Assembly: GCF_000719345.1 (NCBI RefSeq)
Contig: NZ_JOFX01000008.1
Location: forward strand, 1 to 64,000
Reading direction: 5' to 3'
From: Streptomyces sp. NRRL F-2664
GTDB lineage: Bacteria; Actinomycetota; Actinomycetes; Streptomycetales; Streptomycetaceae
Length of the DNA: 64,000 nt
Below, one piece after another: positions 32,603 to 40,380 of the stretch. A model generated the notes under the pieces. It ran no database searches. It saw only the letters and a list, made by a program, of their open reading frames with translations, and was not told where the DNA came from. The translations under genes were made by a program, and so were the position numbers. How positions within the stretch are numbered: position 1 is the stretch's first letter; every line of letters begins with the position of its first letter.

Positions 32603-33169
32603 TGGAGTCCCCCTTCGCCGCTGCGGCTTGGTGTCGGTCGATCCAGGCGCAGAGCTCGTCGAACTCCTCGACAGTCCAGTTGTCGACGTCCCTCGGGCCC
32701 TGGTGCAGGAGGTGAGCGAACAGGCCCAGGTAGGTCAGTCGTCGGCCTTCGATGTCTCCATCGTCGTTGCCTCTTTTGGGGGTGCCGCCGCCTCGGCCAG
32801 CGCGGCATCTACGTCGGCCGGGTTGAGGGCCCAGGCCTTCAGCTCGTCGGCGGCGCTGGCCCGCTTCTCCTCGGGCAGGGACAGGATTTCGGCCACGTAG
32901 AGGGCGACCTCACGGGTGTCGAACCGCGAGGTGAGCTCGTCGTTCTCCGGGTCGAAGTCGCTCCATCGCAGGTTCGGCTGTTCCCGCTTCTTCAAAATCC
33001 AGACGATCCCCCGCAGGGAGGTGGGGTCGTCCTCGCGGACGCCGACCTTGATCTCTCCCCACTTCATGTCGGTGGCCTTCTGGACGACCGCTGCCTCGGA
33101 GGTGCGGACCCGCCGCATGTCGAAGTGCTGTTCCTCGCCGCCGTCTGCGGGCCGGTACAGGATGATCAT
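32595..33169 (-). CDS. Tail assembly chaperone, -1 frameshift (G-T) product
   Basis: Frameshifting at 32774-32780 joins the first 132 residues of the upstream chaperone to 59 residues in the -1 frame (RGNDDGDIEGRRLTYLGLFA, NWTVEEFDELCAWIDRH), ending at 32595. The extension has the Trp/acidic look of actinophage T domains and overlaps the tape-measure start, as in lambda gpGT. The longer form is expected to be the minor product and to bridge tape measure and tail tube. Confidence 0.8.
32735..33169 (-). CDS. Tail assembly chaperone (G-like)
   Basis: 144 residues if read without frameshift. MIILYRPADGGEEQHFDMRR starts it; SLPEEKRASAADELKAWALN and NPADVDAALAEAAAPPKEAT are near the end. It lies directly before the tape measure, the fixed place of lambda G-like chaperones, and contains the slippery site 12 codons before its stop. 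It should coat the tape-measure protein during tail assembly. Confidence 0.85.
   Translation of the reverse strand: MIILYRPADGGEEQHFDMRRVRTSEAAVVQKATDMKWGEIKVGVREDDPTSLRGIVWILKKREQPNLRWSDFDPENDELTSRFDTREVALYVAEILSLPEEKRASAADELKAWALNPADVDAALAEAAAPPKEATTMETSKADD
32774..32780 (-). other. -1 programmed frameshift site CCCAAAA
   Basis: The heptamer reads C-CCA-AAA in the zero frame, a perfect X-XXY-YYZ slippery site in which both tRNAs can re-pair after a one-base backward slip. It is the last part of the chaperone gene and the -1 frame after it stays open for 59 codons with a recognisable T-domain. Confidence 0.82.
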
Positions 33170-33181
33170 GCGCTGCTCCGT

Positions 33182-33685
33182 TCAGCCGAGGCGTCGGCGT
33201 ATGTCGTCGAGGACCCGCTCGACCTCGCGCTCCATGCGGGGCCGGTGGCGGCGGATGGTGGTTTCCCACCACAGGGGCGTGGTGGTCTGCGTCGTCCAGC
33301 GGCGGCGGTTGCCATACACCGGGTGCCGGATCCGGCCGGAGTTCATGACGGTGGGCATGTTGCGCAGGTCAGGGGGGAGAGCGGCGCGGTCGATCCAGAC
33401 CCGGGCCCCGGGGTTGCCGGTGGTCCGGACCGACAGGCGGATGGCTGCGGCGATGGTGGCGCGCAGCGGCCGCGTTGTCGGGGACGGTCCGCCGCGGCCG
33501 CGCGCGCCCTGGCTCTGGATCGGCAGGTTCCGGACGGTGCGCTGCAGGTCGGCGCGCAGCGGCTCGGCCGCGCGCCGGATCCTGCGGTGCATCGAGGACC
33601 TGACCGTCTCCTCGTTCACTGACCGCAGTCGGCGGGAGAGTTCCAGCAGGGCGCCCGTGTTGAGGATGCGGATGTCCCGAGTCAC
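33182..33685 (-). CDS. Phage gp10-like head-tail/tail completion protein
   Basis: 167 residues, very basic. LNTGALLELSRRLRSVNEET and RRIRRAAEPLRADLQRTVRN followed by TTPLWWETTIRRHRPRMERE resemble HK97 gp10-family tail completion proteins. The GTG at 33685 has no strong ribosome site but lies two bases behind the tail-tube stop. Its place after rather than before the tail tube is unusual for the family. Confidence 0.65.
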   Translation of the reverse strand: MTRDIRILNTGALLELSRRLRSVNEETVRSSMHRRIRRAAEPLRADLQRTVRNLPIQSQGARGRGGPSPTTRPLRATIAAAIRLSVRTTGNPGARVWIDRAALPPDLRNMPTVMNSGRIRHPVYGNRRRWTTQTTTPLWWETTIRRHRPRMEREVERVLDDIRRRLG

Positions 33686-33687
33686 GG

Positions 33688-34674
33688 CTACACCGCGGTG
33701 TCGACGGAGATGTAGTGGATCACCGGCTGGTTGGTGCCGTCGTACAGCGCCGTGAACTGGTAGCTGGGCTTGACGACCTCGAACCCGTCGATCTGCGGCG
33801 GCGCCTCGTCGATCTTGATGGCGGGCAGGGTGATCCGGAACGTTTCGTAGTACGTCGACGCGATCAGCGGGCCGACCCATTCCAGGACCAGCGACGTCGC
33901 CGCGTCGGAGGTGTGCAGGTCGTCCAGCGTCGTCGAGACGTAGTCCATCTCGATCGTGCCGGTGATCTTCACCAGGTCGTTGGAGATGGGCTCCTTCTTC
34001 AGTCCCAGCTGGCCGGCGTAGTACCGGTCGGTCGCCATGGGCCGCTCGATCTTCACGGACACCTTGCGGACCCCGTCGTGCGCGGTCTCCGAGGCGAACG
34101 TCCCGGTCTTGACGGTCAGCTGGGCGAAGTGGAACGGCTTCCGGTTCGGGTAGGTGGCCGCAGCCAGGGTCTGGCCCTCGTCGCAGGTCCGGCCGTTGAT
34201 CTCCCAGGACGAGGTCAGCATGCCGCCGGACTCGCACGAGAACTCCGCGCTGGTGATCTTGCAGCCCAGGAAGGTCTTGTCCGTGACCGTGCCGGTGGTG
34301 AGCGGCACGCCCTTTTGGATCGTGAGGTTCTTGCCGAAGTTGTCGGCCAGGGGGTGGGTCTGCAGGTAGGCGGCCGTGGCGCCCTGCTGAACCGGGGTGA
34401 CGGTGGTCCCCATGAGGGACTGCAGGAACAGGCCCATGCCGGTGTTGGTGACCTCGCAGTCGACGCTGCCCGTGACCTCTTGCTGCGTCAGGACACGCCG
34501 GTCGGACAGCGCCAGCAAGCGGCCTCCGGCGACGCCGGCCGACTGCTCCGTGGTCTTCTTCAGGACCAGCGATTCCTTGGTGAACTCCAGGAAACGGGTG
34601 GGTGCCACGAAGGTGCCGTAGGTGACTTCGGCGGCGATGCCGAGCTGGCCACCGAGGCCGGATCCGATCGCCAT
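33688..34674 (-). CDS. Major tail (tube) protein
   Basis: 328 residues. The start AIGSGLGGQLGIAAEVTYGT, then FLEFTKESLVLKKTTEQSAG, is the usual opening of actinophage tail-tube subunits; the rest is a beta-rich fold with KFFHFAQ-like PFHFAQLTVKTGTFA and ERPMATDRYYAGQLGLKK. Two domains of nearly equal size may be present. It polymerises around the tape measure. Its ATG overlaps the previous stop by one base (TGATG). Confidence 0.8.
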   Translation of the reverse strand: MAIGSGLGGQLGIAAEVTYGTFVAPTRFLEFTKESLVLKKTTEQSAGVAGGRLLALSDRRVLTQQEVTGSVDCEVTNTGMGLFLQSLMGTTVTPVQQGATAAYLQTHPLADNFGKNLTIQKGVPLTTGTVTDKTFLGCKITSAEFSCESGGMLTSSWEINGRTCDEGQTLAAATYPNRKPFHFAQLTVKTGTFASETAHDGVRKVSVKIERPMATDRYYAGQLGLKKEPISNDLVKITGTIEMDYVSTTLDDLHTSDAATSLVLEWVGPLIASTYYETFRITLPAIKIDEAPPQIDGFEVVKPSYQFTALYDGTNQPVIHYISVDTAV

Positions 34675-34883
34675 CAGTCGTCACTCCTTTGGGGCTTGGC
34701 CGCGGCCTTCCTCGGCGCGGCGGGTTCCTTGGGCTCCTCGACGGGCTCCCAGTTCACGGTCTGGCAGACGTAGGCGTCGTATCGGGCATCCGGCACCTCG
34801 ACGACCTCGTCGGGCTGCACGACGCGGCCTGCGAGCTCGGGCACCTCAACCGGCACGGGGCCGAGCCATCGGACCTTCGCCAT
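34674..34883 (-). CDS. Small head-tail region protein
   Basis: 69 residues. A beta-strand-like core (KVRWLGPVPVEVPELAGRVV, QPDEVVEVPDARYDAYVCQT) followed by a disordered basic/acidic tail. Its core is like the small protein at 36250, which also has a V-x-D-x-G/D-E pattern, so the two may be related accessory capsid or tail proteins. Function unknown. Confidence 0.6.
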   Translation of the reverse strand: MAKVRWLGPVPVEVPELAGRVVQPDEVVEVPDARYDAYVCQTVNWEPVEEPKEPAAPRKAAAKPQRSDD

Positions 34884-34945
34884 GGGCGTGTCTCCTTCGG
34901 GGCATGGCGGCGGGCCCGCGGGCGCGGGCTCCTTACAGGGGTGGG

Positions 34946-35407
34946 TCAGATGCGGGCGCGGCAGCCGACCGTGAAGTCGAGACCGGCCAGGGAGCCCTCG
35001 GCCTGGACCTGCACGAGGTCGCCGGTAGTGAGGTGTGCCCAGAGCACGGCGCCGTTCAGGGTCGGTGCCTCGGGCCGGTCGTTGCTGGCCCGCAGGATTG
35101 TTTCGACCTCGCCGACAATCTCGAAGACGCGGCGGCGGCGGCCGGCCATGTCGGTGCCGCCAGCGCGGGACTCGGCGTAGCAGTGGATGCTGAATTCCTC
35201 GTCACGCTGGCGGGCGCCCGCCCCGGCAAAGTCCTGGCGCAAGCTGACCGCGTTGTCGCCATCCGGCTGCCAGCCGACGGACAGCCAGTCATTGGCGAGG
35301 TTGGTTGTTGGAGGCCCGTCCAGCACGCGGACACCGGTCAGGCCGTTGGCCATCTGCAAGAGCTCAAGCAGAGCGTCGACTGCGGCGGGGACGCGGGAGG
35401 TGAGCAT
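34946..35407 (-). CDS. Tail terminator-like protein
   Basis: 153 residues. VPAAVDALLELLQMANGLTG, VRVLDGPPTTNLANDWLSVG and REEFSIHCYAES-like RDEEFSIHCYAES, then a helix (RRVFEIVGEVETILRAS) and a final VQVQAEGSLAGLDFTVGCRA. This order of helices and strands, and its place between connector and tail tube, match siphophage tail terminators (gpU-like). ATG directly follows the TAG of the connector gene. Confidence 0.65.
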   Translation of the reverse strand: MLTSRVPAAVDALLELLQMANGLTGVRVLDGPPTTNLANDWLSVGWQPDGDNAVSLRQDFAGAGARQRDEEFSIHCYAESRAGGTDMAGRRRRVFEIVGEVETILRASNDRPEAPTLNGAVLWAHLTTGDLVQVQAEGSLAGLDFTVGCRARI

Positions 35408-36253
35408 CTAGGCCACCCCCGGCGGCAGGCGGTCCGGCTCCAAGAGCTGCATGGCCCTGTTGGGGATCGCGTACCCGAAGCCGGGCATCGGCTCGGTGAC
35501 CGAGTAGTCATCTCCGCCGCCGATACTCGACAGGCCACGGGACGCCCCGTACTGGGTGCGCCACAGGTGCTGCAGGATGATGCGAGCCGCGGACGACAGG
35601 TTGGCAGGTATCACCGCGCGGCCCGCGACGTAGGTCACCCGAAGTGGACCGTACAGCCTTGCCCCGTCCAGTCGGCTGATGATGCCGGTCGGACCGTCGA
35701 CGTCGAGGTCTGCCGGCAGGTAGGACTGGCCGCCGGTGAGCACGGCCGAGATGGAGGTCACTGACAGGACGGGGGTCCGGCGGAGCGCCAGCGTTGCCGA
35801 CCCGACGCTAGGGATGACGTGCTGCTCGGTGACCACTCGCCGGCAGCAAACACCCGCGAAGTGCTCGACGCCGATGGTAATGGTCTCAAGCCACTCCCGA
35901 ATCTGGTCGTCATCAGAGGTGTCGTCAGGGGCATAGCGCAGGTGCCGCTTCGCGTCGGCAAGGCTGAGGATCAGGGATGGTGCGGCCTCGCGAACGTCGA
36001 AGACGTCGGTGTACGCGGAGGCTGGACTTGTGAAAGTCCAGCGCACGGCGTGGCGGCCGGCCTGGGTCGTGACGTAGTCGACGCGGTACTCGCCGGCCGA
36101 GGCCGGTGCACCGACCGCTGGGGTGGCGGTAGTGCCGTCGGGGAGAGTGAGGGTCAGGACTGCGGAGGACGCGGTGGTGAGGGTGCCGGCCGCATCGCGG
36201 CATGTGGCTTCCAGACGGACGGTGTCACCGAGATCGAACGGCACCCTGCTCAC
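35408..36253 (-). CDS. Head-tail connector (gp6-like) with N-terminal beta domain
   Basis: 281 residues. The N-terminal 95 residues are an immunoglobulin-like beta domain (VLTLTLPDGTTATPAVGAPA, YRVDYVTTQAGRHAVRWTFT). The remainder is the helical connector: LSLADAKRHLRYAPDDTSDD, REWLETITIGVEHFAG, then AARIILQHLWRTQYG. The helical part is the HK97 gp6/phage_connect family that stacks on the portal. A fusion of an Ig-like domain to the connector is somewhat unusual. The start overlaps the next gene by four bases. Confidence 0.75.
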   Translation of the reverse strand: MSRVPFDLGDTVRLEATCRDAAGTLTTASSAVLTLTLPDGTTATPAVGAPASAGEYRVDYVTTQAGRHAVRWTFTSPASAYTDVFDVREAAPSLILSLADAKRHLRYAPDDTSDDDQIREWLETITIGVEHFAGVCCRRVVTEQHVIPSVGSATLALRRTPVLSVTSISAVLTGGQSYLPADLDVDGPTGIISRLDGARLYGPLRVTYVAGRAVIPANLSSAARIILQHLWRTQYGASRGLSSIGGGDDYSVTEPMPGFGYAIPNRAMQLLEPDRLPPGVA

Positions 36254-36468
36254 CCCTTGCTGCGATTGGTGGTGCGTGGCCGTCGAGCCGTCCGCTCGGG
36301 GCGTGCGGTCGTAGCCTCGGGAGTCTCGATAGGGGTGTCACGGACCAGCTCGGCGCGTACCCCGTCGGCCCAGACCGCGGCCTCGGCGCCGGGCAGGTCG
36401 ATCTCCTGCCCGGCATCCCAGACGAACCCGCGGCCGCTGACGCTGGTCAGCATGCGGATCCGTGCCAT
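36250..36468 (-). CDS. Small capsid-region protein
   Basis: 72 residues. RIRMLTSVSGRGFVWDAGQE and IDLPGAEAAVWADGVRAELV form a compact beta unit seen in small phage structural proteins downstream of the capsid; the C-terminus is Thr/Arg-rich and disordered. Start overlaps the preceding stop by one base. Function unknown. Confidence 0.6.
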   Translation of the reverse strand: MARIRMLTSVSGRGFVWDAGQEIDLPGAEAAVWADGVRAELVRDTPIETPEATTARPERTARRPRTTNRSKG

Positions 36469-36869
36469 CAGCGGTCTCCCGCTCCCTTGTGGAGCTGGTT
36501 GACCTCGCGCTCGGCCTTGGCTTCGGCGGCCTTCACCGCTTCGTCCTGGGCGTCCTTGAGGGACTGCACGTCAGGGTCCGGTGTGGAGGAACCGGCTTCG
36601 CCGGCGTCCGGGGTGTGCACTGCGCCGCGCGCCGCGGTGTCGACGGCCGAGGCGGCCTGCTGCGCGAGCTGCTCCTTGGCCGCGGCGAGCGCGACATCCT
36701 TGTCGCCGATGAACTCCGGGTCGGTCTGGTCCATCGAGCCGTCGGCCTTGCGGGACGCCATGACGATGCGGTCGTGGTCGCCCGTCTCGGCGGCCTTCGC
36801 GGTCGGCTTTTCCTGCAGCACCCCGGTCGCGGACTCAGGGATGCTGTCCTTCCTCTGGCTGGTCGCCAT
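36468..36869 (-). CDS. Acidic helical protein next to the capsid
   Basis: 133 residues, rich in Ala, Glu, Asp and Lys with no aromatic core; the C-terminal half is a predicted long helix (DEAVKAAEAKAEREVNQLHK). Located just behind the major capsid gene. It could be a head decoration or assembly factor; scaffolding normally lies before the capsid, so that role is less likely. No family recognised. Confidence 0.55.
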   Translation of the reverse strand: MATSQRKDSIPESATGVLQEKPTAKAAETGDHDRIVMASRKADGSMDQTDPEFIGDKDVALAAAKEQLAQQAASAVDTAARGAVHTPDAGEAGSSTPDPDVQSLKDAQDEAVKAAEAKAEREVNQLHKGAGDR

Positions 36870-36898
36870 GAGTGATCTCCTGTTCTGGGGGTGGCGGA

Positions 36899-38164
36899 TC
36901 AGCTGGCGGCGTTGCGGTAGGCGCGGACGGCGGCCGTGTCCTGCGGGGTGCCGTCCGCGCGAGAGAACGCCAGGAACCCGACCTGCAGGTAGTCGGCGTA
37001 CCGCTCCGCCAGACGCAGGGTCTGGATGCTGCTGACGTCGCGGATGAGGTAGCCGGCGAAGAAGTCACCGAAGAGGATGGACTTGGCGCTGGCCGCCATG
37101 GCCGGCATGTCCTGGTTGACGGTGTAGCTGTAGCCCAGGATCCGGTCGGGTGCGCCGGCCTGGATGGACGGCTCCCACAGCGGACGGTTCTGGGAGTCCT
37201 TCAGCTTGCGGACCGCGCCCAGGGTGGAGTCGGCGAGCATGAACTGCACGCGGCCCGAGTTGCGGTAGGCCGGGTCCACGGAGTGGATCAGGTCGACCAG
37301 GTCGTCGTAGGTGACCGACGTGGTCTGGCCCGAGGCGCCCGTCTTGCCGATCGTGGCGTTGGTCTGCACGCCTTCCGGCTGGGCGGTGCCCGTGCCGGTG
37401 GTGAAATGCGTGTTCTGGATGCGGCCGATGCGCTCCCCCAGCTTGCGGGCCAGCCACGTCTCGAAGTCCAGCACGGAGTCCTGCAGGAGTTGCAGGGACA
37501 CGCGCACGAGCTTCGACGTGTACATGTATGCGCCGATGTCCTGCTGGCCGAGAGTGACGTCCTGCTCGGTGACCTGGGTATTCTCCGACAGGATGGCACC
37601 CACGTTGCCGGTGTCGTCGTTCGTCGGCCACGGCAGGGTGACGCCGGACTCGGTGGTGATGACCTCAGAGACCTGGCGCATCGCGCCGTAGAACTTCATC
37701 GTCTCGATCATCTTGTTGCGGAAGTCGGCCGGGACGACGTAACCACCCGCCGCGCCCGTGGCCACGCCCTGCGCGCGGAGCTCCTTGCCGTCGACCCAGC
37801 CGGTGCGCAGTACACCGCGTTCCGCCGAGGTCAGATCCTGGGATCCGTCGCGCAGCCAGCTACGCCAGGCGTTGGCGTAGGCGGCCACGCCCTCCTCCCC
37901 GCCGTGACGGGCACGGTCCTCCTCGGCCGCCTCGGTGTCGGCGCCCTCGGTGACGATCTGCGAATAGTCGACGGCCGACAGGCGGGCGTGCCGCTCCTCG
38001 GTCTCGATCTCCTGGCCGAGGCGCTCGACCTCGGCGAGGGCCGCGTCCCAGGCGCTCCGGTCCTCGGCGGACAGCGGCGCGTCATCGCCGCGGGCCTGGA
38101 ATTCCTGAGCGGCGCTCCAGGCGGTGGCCCGCTTGTCGAGCAGGGCCTGCAGTCGGTTGGGCAT
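36899..38164 (-). CDS. Major capsid protein, HK97 fold
   Basis: 421 residues. The first 110 or so form a charged helical delta domain (LQALLDKRATAWSAAQEFQA, LAEVERLGQEIETEERHARL) used as internal scaffold. The shell domain follows: GGYVVPADFRNKMIETMKFY, TLPWPTNDDTGNVGAILSEN, LVRVSLQLLQDSVLDFETWL, GRIQNTHFTTGTGTAQPEGV and KSILFGDFFAGYLIRDVSSI. These are standard HK97-type capsid landmarks. The protease upstream should remove the delta domain. GGAGG lies five bases before the ATG. Confidence 0.93.
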   Translation of the reverse strand: MPNRLQALLDKRATAWSAAQEFQARGDDAPLSAEDRSAWDAALAEVERLGQEIETEERHARLSAVDYSQIVTEGADTEAAEEDRARHGGEEGVAAYANAWRSWLRDGSQDLTSAERGVLRTGWVDGKELRAQGVATGAAGGYVVPADFRNKMIETMKFYGAMRQVSEVITTESGVTLPWPTNDDTGNVGAILSENTQVTEQDVTLGQQDIGAYMYTSKLVRVSLQLLQDSVLDFETWLARKLGERIGRIQNTHFTTGTGTAQPEGVQTNATIGKTGASGQTTSVTYDDLVDLIHSVDPAYRNSGRVQFMLADSTLGAVRKLKDSQNRPLWEPSIQAGAPDRILGYSYTVNQDMPAMAASAKSILFGDFFAGYLIRDVSSIQTLRLAERYADYLQVGFLAFSRADGTPQDTAAVRAYRNAAS

Positions 38165-38229
38165 TGTGCCTCCAGCACTGAGAGCCCCGGGCCGGGATGG
38201 CCAAGGGCTGGGGGTGAGGGTGGTTGCGG

Positions 38230-38976
38230 CTACCGCGCCAAGCGGTAGCGGGCGGCGAGCGCCTCCATGCGCAGCGCCTGACGTACCCCAGTGGTCTCTC
38301 CCGGCTGGGTCTCGTCACTGTCGCGAGTGGTCTCTGCCGGCTCGCGACGGAAGCTCAGAAGCTCGGGCCTGTAGGCGGCCCGGCGGTCGAAGGCCGCGGC
38401 GTCACCGCGCGCGGCGAGGGCGACACCGACGGAGCGCAGCCCGGCGTCGGTGTCCTCATAGGCAGGGAACGTCACCGCGGAGACCTCGTACAGCTGCACC
38501 TCGCGGATGATCCGCAGCTCGGCCTCGGCCTTGGCCCCGTCGACGGTCTCGATCTCGACGGGCTCCCAGTCGTCCTTGACGACCCGGAAGCCGAAGCTCA
38601 TCCCGGTGATGTTGCGATTCCTGAGGTTCACGACCAGGTCGCGGACGTAGGACAGGTCGCTGTCGAGGTCTGCTTCCACTGCTAGGCCGATCGCATCCTG
38701 TGCCAGGCGCAGCGAGCCGGCCGAAACGCGGGAGACGACCATGCGGGTGTCGTGGTCGACCAGCATCCGCGCGTCGCCCTCGCTGATCGTTTTGGTGAAC
38801 GCGCCGGGCGCGATCTCCTCGTAAAACCCCCAGGTCAGCGGGTTGCCGATCGCAGTACGCGAGCTGAACACCGCCGCGTGACCGACAAAGCCGGTAGCGG
38901 CCCCGCTCTCCTCGTCGGCCCGTACCTGCAGCCCGGCCGTGGCCAGGGTGAGGTCTCGTCGCTCCTCAGTCCTCAT
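38230..38976 (-). CDS. Prohead protease (HK97 family U35-like)
   Basis: 248 residues. GHAAVFSSRTAIGNPLTWGF, APGAFTKTISEGDARMLVDH-D and NITGMSFGFRV followed by REVQLYEVSAVTFPAYEDTD are the motifs of HK97-type prohead proteases; the His of LVDHD and the Ser of GMSFGF are the expected catalytic pair. It cleaves the capsid delta domain during maturation. The ATG at 38976 overlaps the portal end by 11 bases. A disordered C-terminal tail may be self-cleaved. Confidence 0.9.
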   Translation of the reverse strand: MRTEERRDLTLATAGLQVRADEESGAATGFVGHAAVFSSRTAIGNPLTWGFYEEIAPGAFTKTISEGDARMLVDHDTRMVVSRVSAGSLRLAQDAIGLAVEADLDSDLSYVRDLVVNLRNRNITGMSFGFRVVKDDWEPVEIETVDGAKAEAELRIIREVQLYEVSAVTFPAYEDTDAGLRSVGVALAARGDAAAFDRRAAYRPELLSFRREPAETTRDSDETQPGETTGVRQALRMEALAARYRLAR

Positions 38977-40210
38977 CGTCCTCGCCCTCCGTAGTGGTCG
39001 TGCCGTCGGTATCAAGCGGATCGGAGCCAAGCGGCGCCATGTACGTGGGCTGCAGGTAGGTGTCGCCCTCATCGCCCTCGATGGGAGGCAGGTCTTCCAG
39101 GGCGCGGATGTCGTTGGCGGAGAATGCGCCGACATCGCGCATCGCCCGGTAGAACGTCGCCCGAGACTGGGTGTCACCACGGAGCAGCCCCTGAAGCGCG
39201 TACCTGGCGTACTGGCTGGCGGGGAGCAGCTCCTTGGTGATGCGCTGCTCAGTCGGCGTCAGCCACGTGGGGCCGAGGTCCCAAGTCACAAAGCCTTGCG
39301 CTTGCTGCTCCAGCCCAGTGCCCCAACTGGTCGACTTTTCCGTCGACATCAGCAGGAAGGGCGGGACGCCCATCATGCGGGCGACCTCCGTCACCTGGAA
39401 CTGCCGTGACTCCAGGAACTGCGAGTCTCGGTACGGCATCGTCACCGGGTGGAAGGACGCGCCGGAGTCGAGGACCGCGATGTCGTGAGCCGCCTGGTGC
39501 CCGGACAGCTTCGCTTTCCAGTTCGCCTTGAGCGCCGCGGCCTGATCGCTGTTGAGCCGCTGCTCGGTTTGCAGCACGCCGCTGATCATGTTGCCCGAGC
39601 CGTACAGCTTGGCTGCCGACTTCTCCGCGGCCAGCCCCAGTCCGATGCCCTGGGCTGCGGCACGGATGGGGGACACCCCAGTCAAGCCGTCGTAGCCCAG
39701 GCCCGGGAGGTGCAGGATGTCCCGCGTGGTCCGTGGCACTCGCTGCCCGTTGTCGTCCTCGACCCAGAAAATCTTGCCACTGGGGTTGTCAGCCGAGGGT
39801 CGCTCTCGGGCAACCTTGACGCGGTCCGGACGGATCGGCCACAACTGCACGACCACTCCAGCTCCGTTGCGGATCTTCTGCAAGTAGGCGTTCCCCCACA
39901 GCACGCGGTGCACGTAGGCCAGGCGCCACAGCTCGAACCGCGTGAGCTCAGGGTGCGGGTCGTCCAGCAGGTCGACGGTCGCCCTGTCCTTCGTGCCCAC
40001 CGTGTAGCAGTGCAGAGGCAGCGCTGCGGAGACGTTGGCGATGACCGCCACAGCCCGCCACACGGCAGGCATGTGCAGTGCACTGGTCTCCGACACCGAC
40101 ACACCGGCCTCGACCGGCTCCCCACCCACCAGGTTCAGCAGAGACGTGGACGTGAGCGGCACCGCCGGGTTCTCCACCGACCGCCGCTCGAAGAGACCGA
40201 ACAGGCTCAT
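38966..40210 (-). CDS. Portal protein (HK97 type)
   Basis: 414 residues. Typical segments: MPAVWRAVAVIANVSAALPL, FELWRLAYVHRVLWGNAYLQ, LWPIRPDRVKV, DILHLPGLGYDGLTGVSPI and QVTEVARMMGVPPFLLMSTE. It forms the dodecameric ring for DNA entry and exit. The C-terminal 30 residues are acidic and Thr-rich. It follows the small membrane gene directly (one-base overlap) in the order terminase, portal, protease, capsid. Confidence 0.93.
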   Translation of the reverse strand: MSLFGLFERRSVENPAVPLTSTSLLNLVGGEPVEAGVSVSETSALHMPAVWRAVAVIANVSAALPLHCYTVGTKDRATVDLLDDPHPELTRFELWRLAYVHRVLWGNAYLQKIRNGAGVVVQLWPIRPDRVKVARERPSADNPSGKIFWVEDDNGQRVPRTTRDILHLPGLGYDGLTGVSPIRAAAQGIGLGLAAEKSAAKLYGSGNMISGVLQTEQRLNSDQAAALKANWKAKLSGHQAAHDIAVLDSGASFHPVTMPYRDSQFLESRQFQVTEVARMMGVPPFLLMSTEKSTSWGTGLEQQAQGFVTWDLGPTWLTPTEQRITKELLPASQYARYALQGLLRGDTQSRATFYRAMRDVGAFSANDIRALEDLPPIEGDEGDTYLQPTYMAPLGSDPLDTDGTTTTEGEDDED

Positions 40211-40380
40211 CAGCCAGCCCCCCTCTTCGTCGGCCTACGGCGGGATGAGGCGTGCTCAGCGCCCGCCGCCCCGATCAAGCCGCCCACGATGAACGAGGCC
40301 GGCGGATAGATGAGCCACACCCCGAACAGCGCACACAGCAGGCACAGGCTCTCGAAGGCCAGCAGGGCCACGGTCTTCAC
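40210..40380 (-). CDS. Small single-helix membrane protein between terminase and portal
   Basis: 56 residues. One hydrophobic helix (LLAFESLCLLCALFGVWLIY) and a second weaker one (FIVGGLIGAAG), then a basic tail. The GTG at 40380 overlaps the terminase stop (GTGA at 40377-40380). Its position inside the packaging genes is odd for a membrane protein; function unknown. Confidence 0.6.
   Translation of the reverse strand: MKTVALLAFESLCLLCALFGVWLIYPPASFIVGGLIGAAGAEHASSRRRPTKRGAG

Noticed and set aside
30731..33622. A 963-codon plus-strand open frame over the tape measure gene
   Set aside because: It mirrors the codon periodicity of the tape measure gene, is rich in Gln/Arg/His/Glu and has no start signal; the minus-strand gene fits phage order and composition.
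36835..37068. Small frame across the gap before the capsid gene
   Set aside because: It overlaps the capsid C-terminus in another frame and is Pro/Thr-rich without a start signal.
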